Assembly: GCF_015265475.1 (NCBI RefSeq)
Contig: NZ_CP054493.1
Coordinates: 1,860,001 to 1,924,000, forward strand
DNA: 64,000 nucleotides
Direction: 5' to 3'
Source: Candidatus Sulfurimonas marisnigri
GTDB lineage: Bacteria; Campylobacterota; Campylobacteria; Campylobacterales; Sulfurimonadaceae
Both the position numbers and the translations under genes were made by a program. The notes under the pieces are model-generated. The model was not told the DNA's origin. It did no database searches and saw only the letters and a program-made list of their open reading frames with translations. Shown piece after piece: positions 54,575 to 63,510 of this stretch. Each line of letters starts with the position of its first letter. The first letter of the stretch is position 1.

Positions 54575-55537
54575 TTAATCCTCACCTGGTCCTTTTTTTA
54601 TTTTTTCCTGCGTAAATATCATATCTCCTGGACTTCTTTCATACTGGTTAATAGCTTCTTCTATCTTTACAATAAGCTGTTGCATTGATAAAAAAGTATT
54701 GTTCATAGTTGGAACTACGTCACTTGTAATCTCTTTTAAATTAAAATCACCACTCGACACTGCTTTTTTAAATACATCCATTGAGTCTTGAATACCAATA
54801 TAGCTATTTTTAATTGAATGAAAAGAACCTGATATTTTATTTTCCCATTCTACACTGTTTTCTAAAAATATATCTATGCGCGGCATTATTTCATCTAGCT
54901 TTTTCGTACTACTGTTAAGATTTTTCATAGCTGATTGAAAATCATTTATTGTTTTATCGTCTAACAATAGATTCATTTTATCCATAAACTTAGCACTGTT
55001 TTTCAGTAAAAGTGAAACTTGAATCTGATTTTCACCATCGAGTAACTCTTGAGTTTTCATTAATGTTGTTGATAAATTATCCGAAAAATTTCCAAATGAT
55101 GACTCAAGCTGATTAAACAGTGAAGGAATAGTTTTTATTACTGGATAATCTTCTCCTTCTTTAGCTTCTAAAGGCTCTGCATTGCTATCATCAAAACTAA
55201 GATTAATATAACTTAAACCTGTTATACCATGCGAATTCAATTTGGCAACAGTTGATGACTTTATAGGTGTGGTTTTTAAAACACTGATTAACACCTCTAC
55301 TTTTTGAGAGTTTTTTTGGTTAATGCTAAGTTTTACAACCTTTCCAACACCAACGCCTCTGTACTTTACTGATGCATCAACATTAAGACCTAATACAGAT
55401 TCATCAAAGTATATAAGATATTTTTGCTTCTCATCTTCAGACGATGGCTTTAAAAGCCAGTACGTAAACCCAAGCATCATAGCCAAACTAAAAAGTACTA
55501 AAAAACCAATTAAACTATAATTTACTCTATTATTCAT
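54575..55537 (-). CDS. mlaD: MlaD/MCE-domain substrate-binding protein
   Basis: A membrane-anchored MCE protein of the phospholipid transporter. A span at about 8-28 is followed by the MCE domain (DASVKYRGVGVGKVVKLSI, GITGLSYINLSF) and a long helical region of about 170 residues. I chose ATG at 55537, giving MNNRVNYS at the N-terminus and an eight-base overlap with mlaF; a longer frame from 55570 would run deep into mlaF and displace the anchor. Confidence 0.9.
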   Translation of the reverse strand: MNNRVNYSLIGFLVLFSLAMMLGFTYWLLKPSSEDEKQKYLIYFDESVLGLNVDASVKYRGVGVGKVVKLSINQKNSQKVEVLISVLKTTPIKSSTVAKLNSHGITGLSYINLSFDDSNAEPLEAKEGEDYPVIKTIPSLFNQLESSFGNFSDNLSTTLMKTQELLDGENQIQVSLLLKNSAKFMDKMNLLLDDKTINDFQSAMKNLNSSTKKLDEIMPRIDIFLENSVEWENKISGSFHSIKNSYIGIQDSMDVFKKAVSSGDFNLKEITSDVVPTMNNTFLSMQQLIVKIEEAINQYERSPGDMIFTQEKIKKGPGED

Positions 55538-56273
55538 TATGATTCCCAAAAAATATCTGTATAAACTCACTCTCTACAGACTTTATACTATCTAAACTTC
55601 CCTCATAAACTATCTTTTTATTGTCAATAATTGCGACAGAATCAAGTGTATCATAAATAGAATGTAAGTCGTGTGAAACCATTACAATTGTTAATCCCAA
55701 CAGCTCTCTAAGCTTTAAAATTAAAGAATCAAATTCTCTTGCTGAAATAGGGTCCAATCCGCTAGTAGGTTCGTCTAAAAAAAGAAGTTTTGGATCCATT
55801 GCTAAGGAACGAGCTAAAGCTGCTTTTTTCTTCATCCCTCCACTTATTTGAGATGGATACAAATCTGCATCCTGTAGTTTCAATCCGACTATATTTATCT
55901 TAAACTCAACTATCTCATTAATCATCTTTGCAGACAAGTCTGTATACTCTATTAAAGGAATAGCAATGTTGTCTCTTAGGCTTAAAGATGAAAAGAGTGC
56001 TCCGCCCTGAAATAAAACTCCCCATTTTCGTCTTAATTGCTGGGCATCTTGATGTTTAATTTGATGTAATTTATGTCCCAAAACTTCAATATGTCCACTG
56101 TAGTTATTTTGCAGCATTACCATTTCACGAAGAAGAGTAGTCTTTCCACATCCACTTGGACCCAAAAGGCCATAAATCTCACCCTCTTTCACACTTAGAC
56201 TTACTCCGTCATGCACCAATCTATCATCAAAAATAGTTCTAATATCTCTGAGCTCAATAAGGTTACTCATCAT
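55530..56273 (-). CDS. mlaF: MlaF-type ABC ATPase
   Basis: The cytoplasmic ATPase of the phospholipid transporter, 247 residues. Walker A is GPSGCGKTT, the signature is QISGGMKKKAALARSLA and Walker B is LLFLDEPTSGLDP. The ISGGMKKR/K-type signature is typical of MlaF. It overlaps mlaE by four bases upstream and mlaD by eight bases downstream. Confidence 0.95.
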   Translation of the reverse strand: MMSNLIELRDIRTIFDDRLVHDGVSLSVKEGEIYGLLGPSGCGKTTLLREMVMLQNNYSGHIEVLGHKLHQIKHQDAQQLRRKWGVLFQGGALFSSLSLRDNIAIPLIEYTDLSAKMINEIVEFKINIVGLKLQDADLYPSQISGGMKKKAALARSLAMDPKLLFLDEPTSGLDPISAREFDSLILKLRELLGLTIVMVSHDLHSIYDTLDSVAIIDNKKIVYEGSLDSIKSVESEFIQIFFGNHNE

Positions 56274-57391
56274 ATCCCCAAATTAGTGAATGCTATTGAG
56301 AATACTGCATCACAAATAATGACAGCAAAAATAGATTCTACAACACTTTTAGTTGTATTAAATCCTATACTTTGAGTATCATTTTTAACCATTAAACCTC
56401 TATAAAGTCCTATAGTTGCAATAAAAAAAGCAAAGAAAGGTCCTTTAACAATTCCAATAAAAAAGTGTTTTACAGCTATAACATCACTAAATCTGTCTAA
56501 AAATAGATTTACTGTGATATCCAAATCTACATTTGCCACGAACATCCCACCTAAAATGGCCATTACATCTGATAAAAAGATAAGTATTGGCATCGCTATC
56601 ATTAAAGCAATTACACGAGGGAGCACTAAAAACTTATATGGGTCAAAACCCATAGTTCTCATAGCGTCAAGTTCCTCAGTAATTTTCATAGCACCGATCT
56701 GAGCTGTAAAAGCAGAACCGCTTCTTCCCGCAATTACTATAGCTGTAATAAGTGGTGATATCTCTCTTAGTATCGACAATCCAAGTATATCTACTATAAA
56801 TACATTTGCCCCGAACAATTTCAATTGAAATGCTGACTGGTACGCCACTACTATACCTATTAAAAAGCTAGTGATTGCTACAATGCCAACTGCTTTTATA
56901 GCACTTTCGTTTATCTCAAAAGCAATCTCTTTATATCTTATATTTTTAACTGAAAAAAAATAATAGAGTATATTTGCAAATAACTCACCCATAAAAGCCA
57001 TAAAAAGTAAAACTCCTTTGTAGCTTTTATAAATTTGAAATCCTATTTTCTCTATGATACTTATATCTTTAATAAGTGGAATTTCAGTCGTATTTTGTTT
57101 TTGATATTTTATTAATTCTAATATTTCTAATATTTCTCTATTATTGCAAAGCAGATTGTTTTGTATGTTTTTTGAGGAGAGTTCAGTTTGTAAATTGTAT
57201 ATAAAAATAGAAGCGGCACTATCTAAAAATGAAAGATTTAAAAAGTCTATATCTACGGTTTCAACACCATTAAGATCTATTGAAGATATCTGTTTTTGAC
57301 ATTTTGAAATATTGTAAAGGGTCAACTCTCCTATGAATCTAAGGGAGAGTCTACTATCTGCATGTTCAATTTCAAAAGATGAGTGATACAT
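56270..57391 (-). CDS. mlaE: MlaE-type permease with N-terminal STAS domain
   Basis: The 373 residues combine an N-terminal STAS-like domain (about 1-105; VDIDFLNLSFLDSAASIFIY) with an MlaE permease of five or six spans. The permease motifs are GIVVAYQSAFQLKLFGA, REISPLITAIVIAGRSGSAF and GAMKITEELDAMRTMGFDP. STAS is the fold of MlaB, so the fused form replaces a separate mlaB gene. It starts ten bases after cheW, linking lipid transport to the chemotaxis transcript. Confidence 0.92.
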   Translation of the reverse strand: MYHSSFEIEHADSRLSLRFIGELTLYNISKCQKQISSIDLNGVETVDIDFLNLSFLDSAASIFIYNLQTELSSKNIQNNLLCNNREILEILELIKYQKQNTTEIPLIKDISIIEKIGFQIYKSYKGVLLFMAFMGELFANILYYFFSVKNIRYKEIAFEINESAIKAVGIVAITSFLIGIVVAYQSAFQLKLFGANVFIVDILGLSILREISPLITAIVIAGRSGSAFTAQIGAMKITEELDAMRTMGFDPYKFLVLPRVIALMIAMPILIFLSDVMAILGGMFVANVDLDITVNLFLDRFSDVIAVKHFFIGIVKGPFFAFFIATIGLYRGLMVKNDTQSIGFNTTKSVVESIFAVIICDAVFSIAFTNLGI

Positions 57392-57401
57392 GTAAAAACT
57401 A

Positions 57402-57896
57402 CTAAAAATCTCTTTCTAGCAGTTTATTCACTTTAAGGATAGTAATAATTCTATCCTCTTGTTTACCAACTCCATCAATAGCTGTATCGTCACCACTCAT
57501 TGTATCTGGTGCTGGACCAATATCTAACTTTTTAATTCTTATTGCCATGGTAAGTCTATCGATTACAAAGCCTGCAATATCATGCCCGTCTCTCATAACA
57601 ATAAAACGAGTCTCGTCAGTGTGTTTTTTAGGGCTTAGTCCAAATTTTGTACGAAGATCTATTAGTGGTATAACTGCGCCACGCATATTAAATACACCAA
57701 CAACATGCTTTGGAACTTGGGGGACTCTAGTCCACGGAAAAGGCTTAATGATTTCTTGAATTGCTAAAATTGGAATAGCATACTCCTCATCACCAATTAC
57801 AAATCCGACCAGTTGAACTACCTCATCTGTAATTATTCCTGAATCATTTTGTTGTGCACTTTGCTTATCAATTATCTGTTTTAATTTATCACTCAT
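57402..57896 (-). CDS. cheW: Chemotaxis coupling protein CheW
   Basis: CheW joins chemoreceptors to the kinase CheA. The 164 residues are one CheW domain: VVQLVGFVIGDEEYAIPILAIQEI (given in part), PKHVVGVFNMRGAVIPLIDLRTKFG and GFVIDRLTMAIRI. A lysine- and glutamine-rich N-terminus of about 25 residues precedes it. It shares one base with the cheA stop. Confidence 0.96.
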   Translation of the reverse strand: MSDKLKQIIDKQSAQQNDSGIITDEVVQLVGFVIGDEEYAIPILAIQEIIKPFPWTRVPQVPKHVVGVFNMRGAVIPLIDLRTKFGLSPKKHTDETRFIVMRDGHDIAGFVIDRLTMAIRIKKLDIGPAPDTMSGDDTAIDGVGKQEDRIITILKVNKLLERDF

Positions 57897-60319
57897 TATA
57901 AAAACTCCGATTTAAAATTAACATTTCTTTGAACTACACTTGATAGGTAGTCAGCAGAGTATGGTTTAGTAATATATTCAACCATTCCAGATTCAACACC
58001 GCGCATACGATCAGATTTGCCAGTACGTGACGTTACAGCTATGAGAGGCAGATTTTTATAACGATTATATTTTTTAATCTCATTAGCAAGAGTGTATCCG
58101 TCCATTCTAGGCATTTCAATATCTACCAACATTGCATCAAAATTATGATCACCCTGCTTTAAAATATTTAGTGCTTCTTGCCCATCGCCTGCTTCAACTA
58201 AAGTTATTCCTAATGGTTCAAGTGCTTTTCTCATAATCGTTCTATCTGTTTTAGAATCATCAACAATCATGACAGTATAATCACTTCTTTTTGTCTTCTC
58301 TTGTGTTAACAGAGCCGCATTTGATGCACTATCATTTGTGATTGTTGATTTTACTTTTTTAGCTATATCCATAAGTGCTATAACATCGACAATAAGAGTA
58401 ACACCACCATCACCACGAATAGTTGCACCAGCTACACCTTCTATACCTTTTAGGAAATCACCAAGTGATTTAATAACTATCTCCTCTTGTCCAACAAGAG
58501 TGTCTACTATAAGACCTAGCTTACTAGTTCCTAAACCTAGAACAACAACATAAGCGTGCTCACTTGAATCCAATATACGTTCAACCTCAAAAATATCTCC
58601 AATATGAACCAAGGAGAGAACATCATCACGAAGTCTCATTACAGAGCGACCTTCAACTGTGTAAATTTCATCTTTTGAAATTCTAACAGTTTCTAAAACT
58701 GATGCTAAAGGGATAGCATAATGTTCCTCTTGAACACCAACCAGTAGTGCTTGAATAATAGCCAAAGTAAGAGGAATTTTCAACTTAATAGATGTTCCAA
58801 TTCCCATCTCACTATCAATATCTATAATACCGTTCACTTTCTCAATATTAGTTTTTACAACGTCCATCCCAACGCCACGGCCAGAGACATTTGTAACTGT
58901 AGCTGCTGTAGAAAATCCAGGCCTCATAATAAGACCAAAGGCCTCTTTATCACTCATATTATCAGCTTCTTTTTCGGTAATAAGACCTTTTTCTAGGGCC
59001 TTATTTTTTAAAACTTCTGAATCAAGCCCCTTACCATCATCATCGATTTGAATAATGATTTGGTTACCTTCATTATATGCAGTTAACTTGATAGTTCCTT
59101 GTTCATCTTTCCCCTGTTCAGCACGAATTGATGGAATTTCAATACCGTGGTCACATGAGTTTCTTATAATATGAACTAAAGGATCACCAACTTCTTCAAC
59201 AATAGATTTGTCAAGCTCAGTATCTTCACCAGAGATATCAAGTTCAATTTTTTTGTTTAATTCACGAGTTAAATCGCGAATCATTCTTGGAAACTTATTA
59301 AAAACTTTACCAATTGGAAGCATTCTTGTTTTCATAACAGCTATTTGCAAGTCTGTTGTCACAAGAGAAACAATAGAAACGACTTGATTTAACTCCTCAA
59401 GAAACTCCTCTCCCTCATAGCGCTCCTCTACATCATCATTAATCTTAATAAGTCTGTTCTTAGCAAGAACCAGTTCGCCGATTAAATTCATCAGGTGATC
59501 AAGTCTGTTTACGTCAACGCGTATTGTTTGCTCAACAGTTGTCGCTTTTTTTGCAGGTGCTGCTGCTTTTGTATCGTCTACTGGTTCAGCTTTTGTTCTG
59601 GATACTGAAGAAGGAGTTACATGTACAGGAGCTGTTACAACTGGCTGAGGAATTACTTCTTCTTCTAAAGTATCTTCATCAGTAGGATCTAGAGATGGAA
59701 CACTCTCTCCGGCTGCTATTTTAGCTTCTCTCTTAATCTTATCTTCAATCTGTCTTGCATTGAGAAGCCTCTCTATCTCTGCTTCGAGTTCATCTGCATC
59801 CATACTATCGTAATCTGGCTCGTCACCAGAAGCTTCCGGCACTACCACTGGAGATACTTCTTCAATAATTGGAGTAACTTCTTCTACTACAGGAGCAACT
59901 TCTTGTGCTGCTGGTGGAGCTTTAACTTTTCCCTCTCCTCCACTGACTTTATCAAGTCTAGCAACACATTCAGCTACATCTATGCCAGCATCTTGACTTG
60001 TATCACGAATAGTTTCAAGGAGTGCCTTCATTAAATCTATTGATTGTAAAATAACATCCATAACGTCTGCATCTATTAATAAGTCACCATGTCTAGCTTT
60101 ATTTAATACATCTTCCATATGGTGAGTCAAATGTGTAAGAACATCAAAGTTTAAAAATGATGATGCACCTTTAACAGTATGAGCAACACGAAATATACCA
60201 TTTAAAAGTTCTAAATCGTTGGGTCTACTCTCTAATTCTACCAAATCATGATCTAATTGTTCAATCAGCTCAAAAGACTCAACTAAAAAATCCTGTAGTA
60301 TCTCCTGAAATTCATCCAT
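57896..60319 (-). CDS. cheA: Chemotaxis kinase CheA with C-terminal receiver (CheAY)
   Basis: The 807 residues contain, in order, an HPt domain with the phospho-accepting His47 in VAHTVKGASSF, a proline/glutamate-rich linker of about 120 residues, a dimerisation domain (RVDVNRLDHLMNLIGELVLAKNRL, given in part) and an ATPase domain. The ATPase shows HIIRNSCDHGIE, DDGKGLD and GRGVGMDVV. A CheW-like domain follows, and the protein ends in a receiver domain with the phospho-aspartate in LVDIEMPRMDGY. The fused receiver is the standard form in Campylobacterota and may act as a phosphate sink. It starts two bases after cheV. Confidence 0.96.
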   Translation of the reverse strand: MDEFQEILQDFLVESFELIEQLDHDLVELESRPNDLELLNGIFRVAHTVKGASSFLNFDVLTHLTHHMEDVLNKARHGDLLIDADVMDVILQSIDLMKALLETIRDTSQDAGIDVAECVARLDKVSGGEGKVKAPPAAQEVAPVVEEVTPIIEEVSPVVVPEASGDEPDYDSMDADELEAEIERLLNARQIEDKIKREAKIAAGESVPSLDPTDEDTLEEEVIPQPVVTAPVHVTPSSVSRTKAEPVDDTKAAAPAKKATTVEQTIRVDVNRLDHLMNLIGELVLAKNRLIKINDDVEERYEGEEFLEELNQVVSIVSLVTTDLQIAVMKTRMLPIGKVFNKFPRMIRDLTRELNKKIELDISGEDTELDKSIVEEVGDPLVHIIRNSCDHGIEIPSIRAEQGKDEQGTIKLTAYNEGNQIIIQIDDDGKGLDSEVLKNKALEKGLITEKEADNMSDKEAFGLIMRPGFSTAATVTNVSGRGVGMDVVKTNIEKVNGIIDIDSEMGIGTSIKLKIPLTLAIIQALLVGVQEEHYAIPLASVLETVRISKDEIYTVEGRSVMRLRDDVLSLVHIGDIFEVERILDSSEHAYVVVLGLGTSKLGLIVDTLVGQEEIVIKSLGDFLKGIEGVAGATIRGDGGVTLIVDVIALMDIAKKVKSTITNDSASNAALLTQEKTKRSDYTVMIVDDSKTDRTIMRKALEPLGITLVEAGDGQEALNILKQGDHNFDAMLVDIEMPRMDGYTLANEIKKYNRYKNLPLIAVTSRTGKSDRMRGVESGMVEYITKPYSADYLSSVVQRNVNFKSEFL

Positions 60320-60321
60320 AT

Positions 60322-61272
60322 TTACGCTCCTGTTTTCATATGTGCACGTATTATCCGTGACACTTCTTCATAAAATGTTTTAGCTTTAAACTTAACTAAA
60401 TAACCTTCTCCGCCAGCTTCCTTACCCCTAGCTTCACTAAAGTGATCACTAATAGATGAGTTAAATACAATTGGAATACCTTTAAATCTGGCGTCATCTC
60501 TGACATTTGCTGCAAAGTGAAAACCATCCATTTTTGGCATCTCAACATCAGAAATAATTATTTTAAGGTTATTTGACACATCTTCCCCATACATTTTGTA
60601 TAGCTCATCAAGCTTTTCAAGACCCTCTTCTCCATCTCCAGCTTCCATAACTTTAAAGCCCATCTTAACAACTGCTTCTTTCACTATTCTTCTTGCTGTT
60701 GGACTATCATCTAAAATGAGTGCTAATCCGGAAAATTTTTCTATCTCATCAGGAAGGCTTTGTGTATCAGGTGCATATAGTCCCAAATCTTCAACAACAC
60801 TCTCTAGGTCCAAAATAAGAAGTACATTATCCCCTTCTATTCTAGTTACACCTGTTATCTTACTTCCTTCAAGCGATCCAGATTCACCCACAAAAGATGC
60901 TGGTTCAATATCTGACCAATTAATTCGTCGTATTCTTTTAGCATCATGAACTATAAAGCCAATTAAAACGTTGTTAAACTCTGTAATAATTACTCTTGAG
61001 TTTTTTTCAGATTCCTCAGGTACTATAATTCCCATCCATTTTGCTAAATTAACAACGGGAATCACAACATCTCTTAAATCGAAAATTCCTTCTATATAAT
61101 CTGGTGTTCCTGGCAATTCTGTTAAATGTGGTATTTTAATTATTTCTCGAACTTTTGATACATTGATGCCATAAATTCCCTCATATACTTGGTCGTCTTC
61201 TTGCTTGAAAATGCGAAAGTCAACAAGCTCCATCTCATTAGAGCCAACTTTCAGTGATTCATCTCTTGTCAT
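60322..61272 (-). CDS. cheV: CheV, CheW-receiver hybrid
   Basis: CheV couples receptors to CheA and can be phosphorylated. The first 165 residues are a CheW domain (YGINVSKVREIIKIPHLTEL), and the rest is a receiver with the acidic LILDDSPTARR start, phospho-aspartate in IIISDVEMPKMDGF and the conserved lysine in YLVKFK. It heads the cheV-cheA-cheW block, in the same order as Campylobacter jejuni. AGGGAATTGAAAT precedes the ATG. Confidence 0.95.
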   Translation of the reverse strand: MTRDESLKVGSNEMELVDFRIFKQEDDQVYEGIYGINVSKVREIIKIPHLTELPGTPDYIEGIFDLRDVVIPVVNLAKWMGIIVPEESEKNSRVIITEFNNVLIGFIVHDAKRIRRINWSDIEPASFVGESGSLEGSKITGVTRIEGDNVLLILDLESVVEDLGLYAPDTQSLPDEIEKFSGLALILDDSPTARRIVKEAVVKMGFKVMEAGDGEEGLEKLDELYKMYGEDVSNNLKIIISDVEMPKMDGFHFAANVRDDARFKGIPIVFNSSISDHFSEARGKEAGGEGYLVKFKAKTFYEEVSRIIRAHMKTGA

Positions 61273-61275
61273 ATT

Positions 61276-62013
61276 TCAATTCCCTTTAGAGAAAATTTTC
61301 TCTTGCAATAACTCTAGTTCTTTTGGTGATTTTACAATAAAATATCTTTGATTGCAAGCAAAAGCTCCTAAGTTTATGTATGTAAACTTCTCATATATAA
61401 TAGTTCTGTTTTGATGAAAATGCCCCTCTATAAAGAAGTCACAACTGTACTTTTTATCTAACCTTCCTGATATATATTTAGTAAAACCCTTAAACTCTTT
61501 ACAATCATTTTTTTTACTTAAATGTTTATCTAGTGTTTTTAATATGTAGTGCCGAGATAAAGTATCTATAATATTTAAGATATACACAATGGTAGGGTTT
61601 CTAATCATCGATGTATAAACTCTGTATCCATAATCAGACTCTATATCTCCATGAGCAAGCAAGATTCTTTTATTATTATAAATACATGTAACTGGTTGTT
61701 TTGAGATTGGGAACAGTTTTACATGTGGAAATATTTTCTTTAGATTGAAGTCGTGATTTCCTTCTAGATATATAACTTCTATCTCTTTAGAGATTTCATC
61801 TATAAACTTTACAACTTCACTATTTAGTTTTTGAGTATAAAAAACTCCGCCAAATAGAGCATCAAATATATCACCCATGAAGATCAGTTGGGTAGGTTTC
61901 AATTCTTTTAAGTGTATATCTTTTATGAAGTTTAAAAGTTCCGGTCGCTTATTTGAGTAGTGTGCATCTGAAACAATAAATGCACCCTCTAAAATTTCTA
62001 TACTATGGGACAT
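61276..62013 (-). CDS. LpxH-like metallophosphoesterase
   Basis: The 245 residues form a calcineurin-like phosphoesterase with the motifs SDAHY, GDIFDALFGG, EGNHDFN, AHGD and EGHFHQNR, the order seen in UDP-2,3-diacylglucosamine hydrolase (LpxH). That enzyme cleaves the pyrophosphate during lipid A assembly at the inner membrane. The group is divergent from E. coli LpxH, so the specific reaction is inferred. It overlaps argC by 11 bases and precedes cheV by three. Confidence 0.8.
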   Translation of the reverse strand: MSHSIEILEGAFIVSDAHYSNKRPELLNFIKDIHLKELKPTQLIFMGDIFDALFGGVFYTQKLNSEVVKFIDEISKEIEVIYLEGNHDFNLKKIFPHVKLFPISKQPVTCIYNNKRILLAHGDIESDYGYRVYTSMIRNPTIVYILNIIDTLSRHYILKTLDKHLSKKNDCKEFKGFTKYISGRLDKKYSCDFFIEGHFHQNRTIIYEKFTYINLGAFACNQRYFIVKSPKELELLQEKIFSKGN

Positions 62014-63007
62014 AAGCTATATTTGGAATTCCAGCTGATTCATCAATTCCCATCATAATATTTGCGTTAACTACTGCTTGGGATGAAGCCCCTCTCATTA
62101 GGTTGTCAATTGCACTAGATATAAAAAGAACATTCCCTTTTTGTTTTACATATATATCACAAAAGTTTGTGCCAGATACACTCTTCATATCCACAGGATT
62201 TTTACATACTCTTACATGTAACTCATCTTTATAGAACTCTTCTAATACCTTAAAAGCATCGAAATCACTACTTACTTGTATATATATAGAGCTTATCATA
62301 CCTCGCGTTACAGGTACTAAATGCGGAACAAAACTAACATCATCAAAATCTACATATAGCTTTTGCGCAATCTCCGGAGCATGTCTGTGCATAAGGGGGT
62401 TGTATGCGAATAAGTTCTCATTTACATTTACAAAGTGTGTTACATCACTAAGCTTTTTTCCTGCTCCGCTTACGCCTGTTTTTGCATCTATAATAATAGG
62501 GGTATTTTTCAGTCGCTTATCCATAAAGGGTAAAACTCCTAAAATTGCAGAAGTTGGAAAGCATCCAGGGTTGGCTACAAGTTTTGCACTCTTTAAGGCT
62601 TCACGATTAATCTCAGGGAGTCCATAGACTGCATGTGATAGATTTTTGACATCTGTGTGAGGACAATAAAACTCTTCATATAAACCTTGTGTAAGTCTAT
62701 AGTCAGCAGATAAGTCAACCACTTTAACACCTTTTTCTATAAGTGCTTTCACATAAGCCATAGCAGTCTGATGAGGCACAGCTAAAAATACAAGTTCGCA
62801 TTCTTGTGCTAACTCATCAATATCAGCTTTTAAAACCTTACACTCATAAACTCCACTCAGGGATGGGTGAAGTTCACTCAGCATGACCCCACCCTCAGAG
62901 TTTGCAACATAAGAGAGTTGAAATTTTGGATGCTTAATAAGTATTTTAACAAGTTCAAGTCCTGTATACCCGCTAGCTCCAATTATTCCGACATTAATAA
63001 CACTCAA
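62003..63007 (-). CDS. argC: N-acetyl-gamma-glutamyl-phosphate reductase
   Basis: ArgC carries out the NADPH-dependent third step of arginine synthesis. The 334 residues have the nucleotide motif GIIGASGYTGLELVKIL, the catalytic cysteine in ANPGCFPTSAILG, GVSGAGKKL and the HRHAPEIAQKL segment with the active-site histidine. It overlaps greA by 14 bases at its start and the phosphoesterase gene by 11 at its end, so it lies in a tight co-transcribed set of unrelated functions. Confidence 0.96.
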   Translation of the reverse strand: MSVINVGIIGASGYTGLELVKILIKHPKFQLSYVANSEGGVMLSELHPSLSGVYECKVLKADIDELAQECELVFLAVPHQTAMAYVKALIEKGVKVVDLSADYRLTQGLYEEFYCPHTDVKNLSHAVYGLPEINREALKSAKLVANPGCFPTSAILGVLPFMDKRLKNTPIIIDAKTGVSGAGKKLSDVTHFVNVNENLFAYNPLMHRHAPEIAQKLYVDFDDVSFVPHLVPVTRGMISSIYIQVSSDFDAFKVLEEFYKDELHVRVCKNPVDMKSVSGTNFCDIYVKQKGNVLFISSAIDNLMRGASSQAVVNANIMMGIDESAGIPNIAYVP

Positions 63008-63491
63008 AAACTATCTCCTGATATTTAACCTCGTTTATCTCAAACTCTTTTTCACCGCCTGGCAATCTAACTTTTACCTCATCACCCTCTGCTTTACCTA
63101 ATAACTGCTTTGCTAAAGGTGAACCAAAGGAGATCAGCCCCATATCAGGATTGCTCTCACATCCACCAACTATAGTATATGTTATTTCTTCATCTGTATT
63201 CATATCTGTCATCATAATTGTTGAACCAAAACTAATACTAGAGTGTGTAAGTTCAGAAGGGTCAACAATTTTTGCACATCCTATAATGTCGGCAAGGTCT
63301 TGTAATCGTCCATCAATTTGTCTTTGCTGCTCTTTTGCCGCATGATATTCTGCATTTTCTTTTAAATCACCATGCTCTAATGCTTCTTCTATATCTTTGA
63401 CAACTTGAGGTCTTTTTACCTCTTTTAAGTTTTTAACCTCTGCTTGGAGTTTCTCATATCCAAACAAAGTCATAGGTTCAACTCTTTCCAT
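62994..63491 (-). CDS. greA: Transcript cleavage factor GreA
   Basis: GreA rescues backtracked RNA polymerase. The 165 residues have the N-terminal coiled coil with GYEKLQAEVKNLKEVKRPQV and EALEHGDLKENAEYHAAKEQQ (each given in part), whose tip holds the acidic pair. The FKBP-like C-terminal domain follows with GSTIMMTDMNTDEEITYTIVG and SFGSPLAKQLLGKAEGDEV. The same gene order as Campylobacter (che, phosphoesterase, greA) supports the call. Confidence 0.96.
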   Translation of the reverse strand: MERVEPMTLFGYEKLQAEVKNLKEVKRPQVVKDIEEALEHGDLKENAEYHAAKEQQRQIDGRLQDLADIIGCAKIVDPSELTHSSISFGSTIMMTDMNTDEEITYTIVGGCESNPDMGLISFGSPLAKQLLGKAEGDEVKVRLPGGEKEFEINEVKYQEIVFECY

Positions 63492-63510
63492 AATTATTCT
63501 CTTTTAGTGT

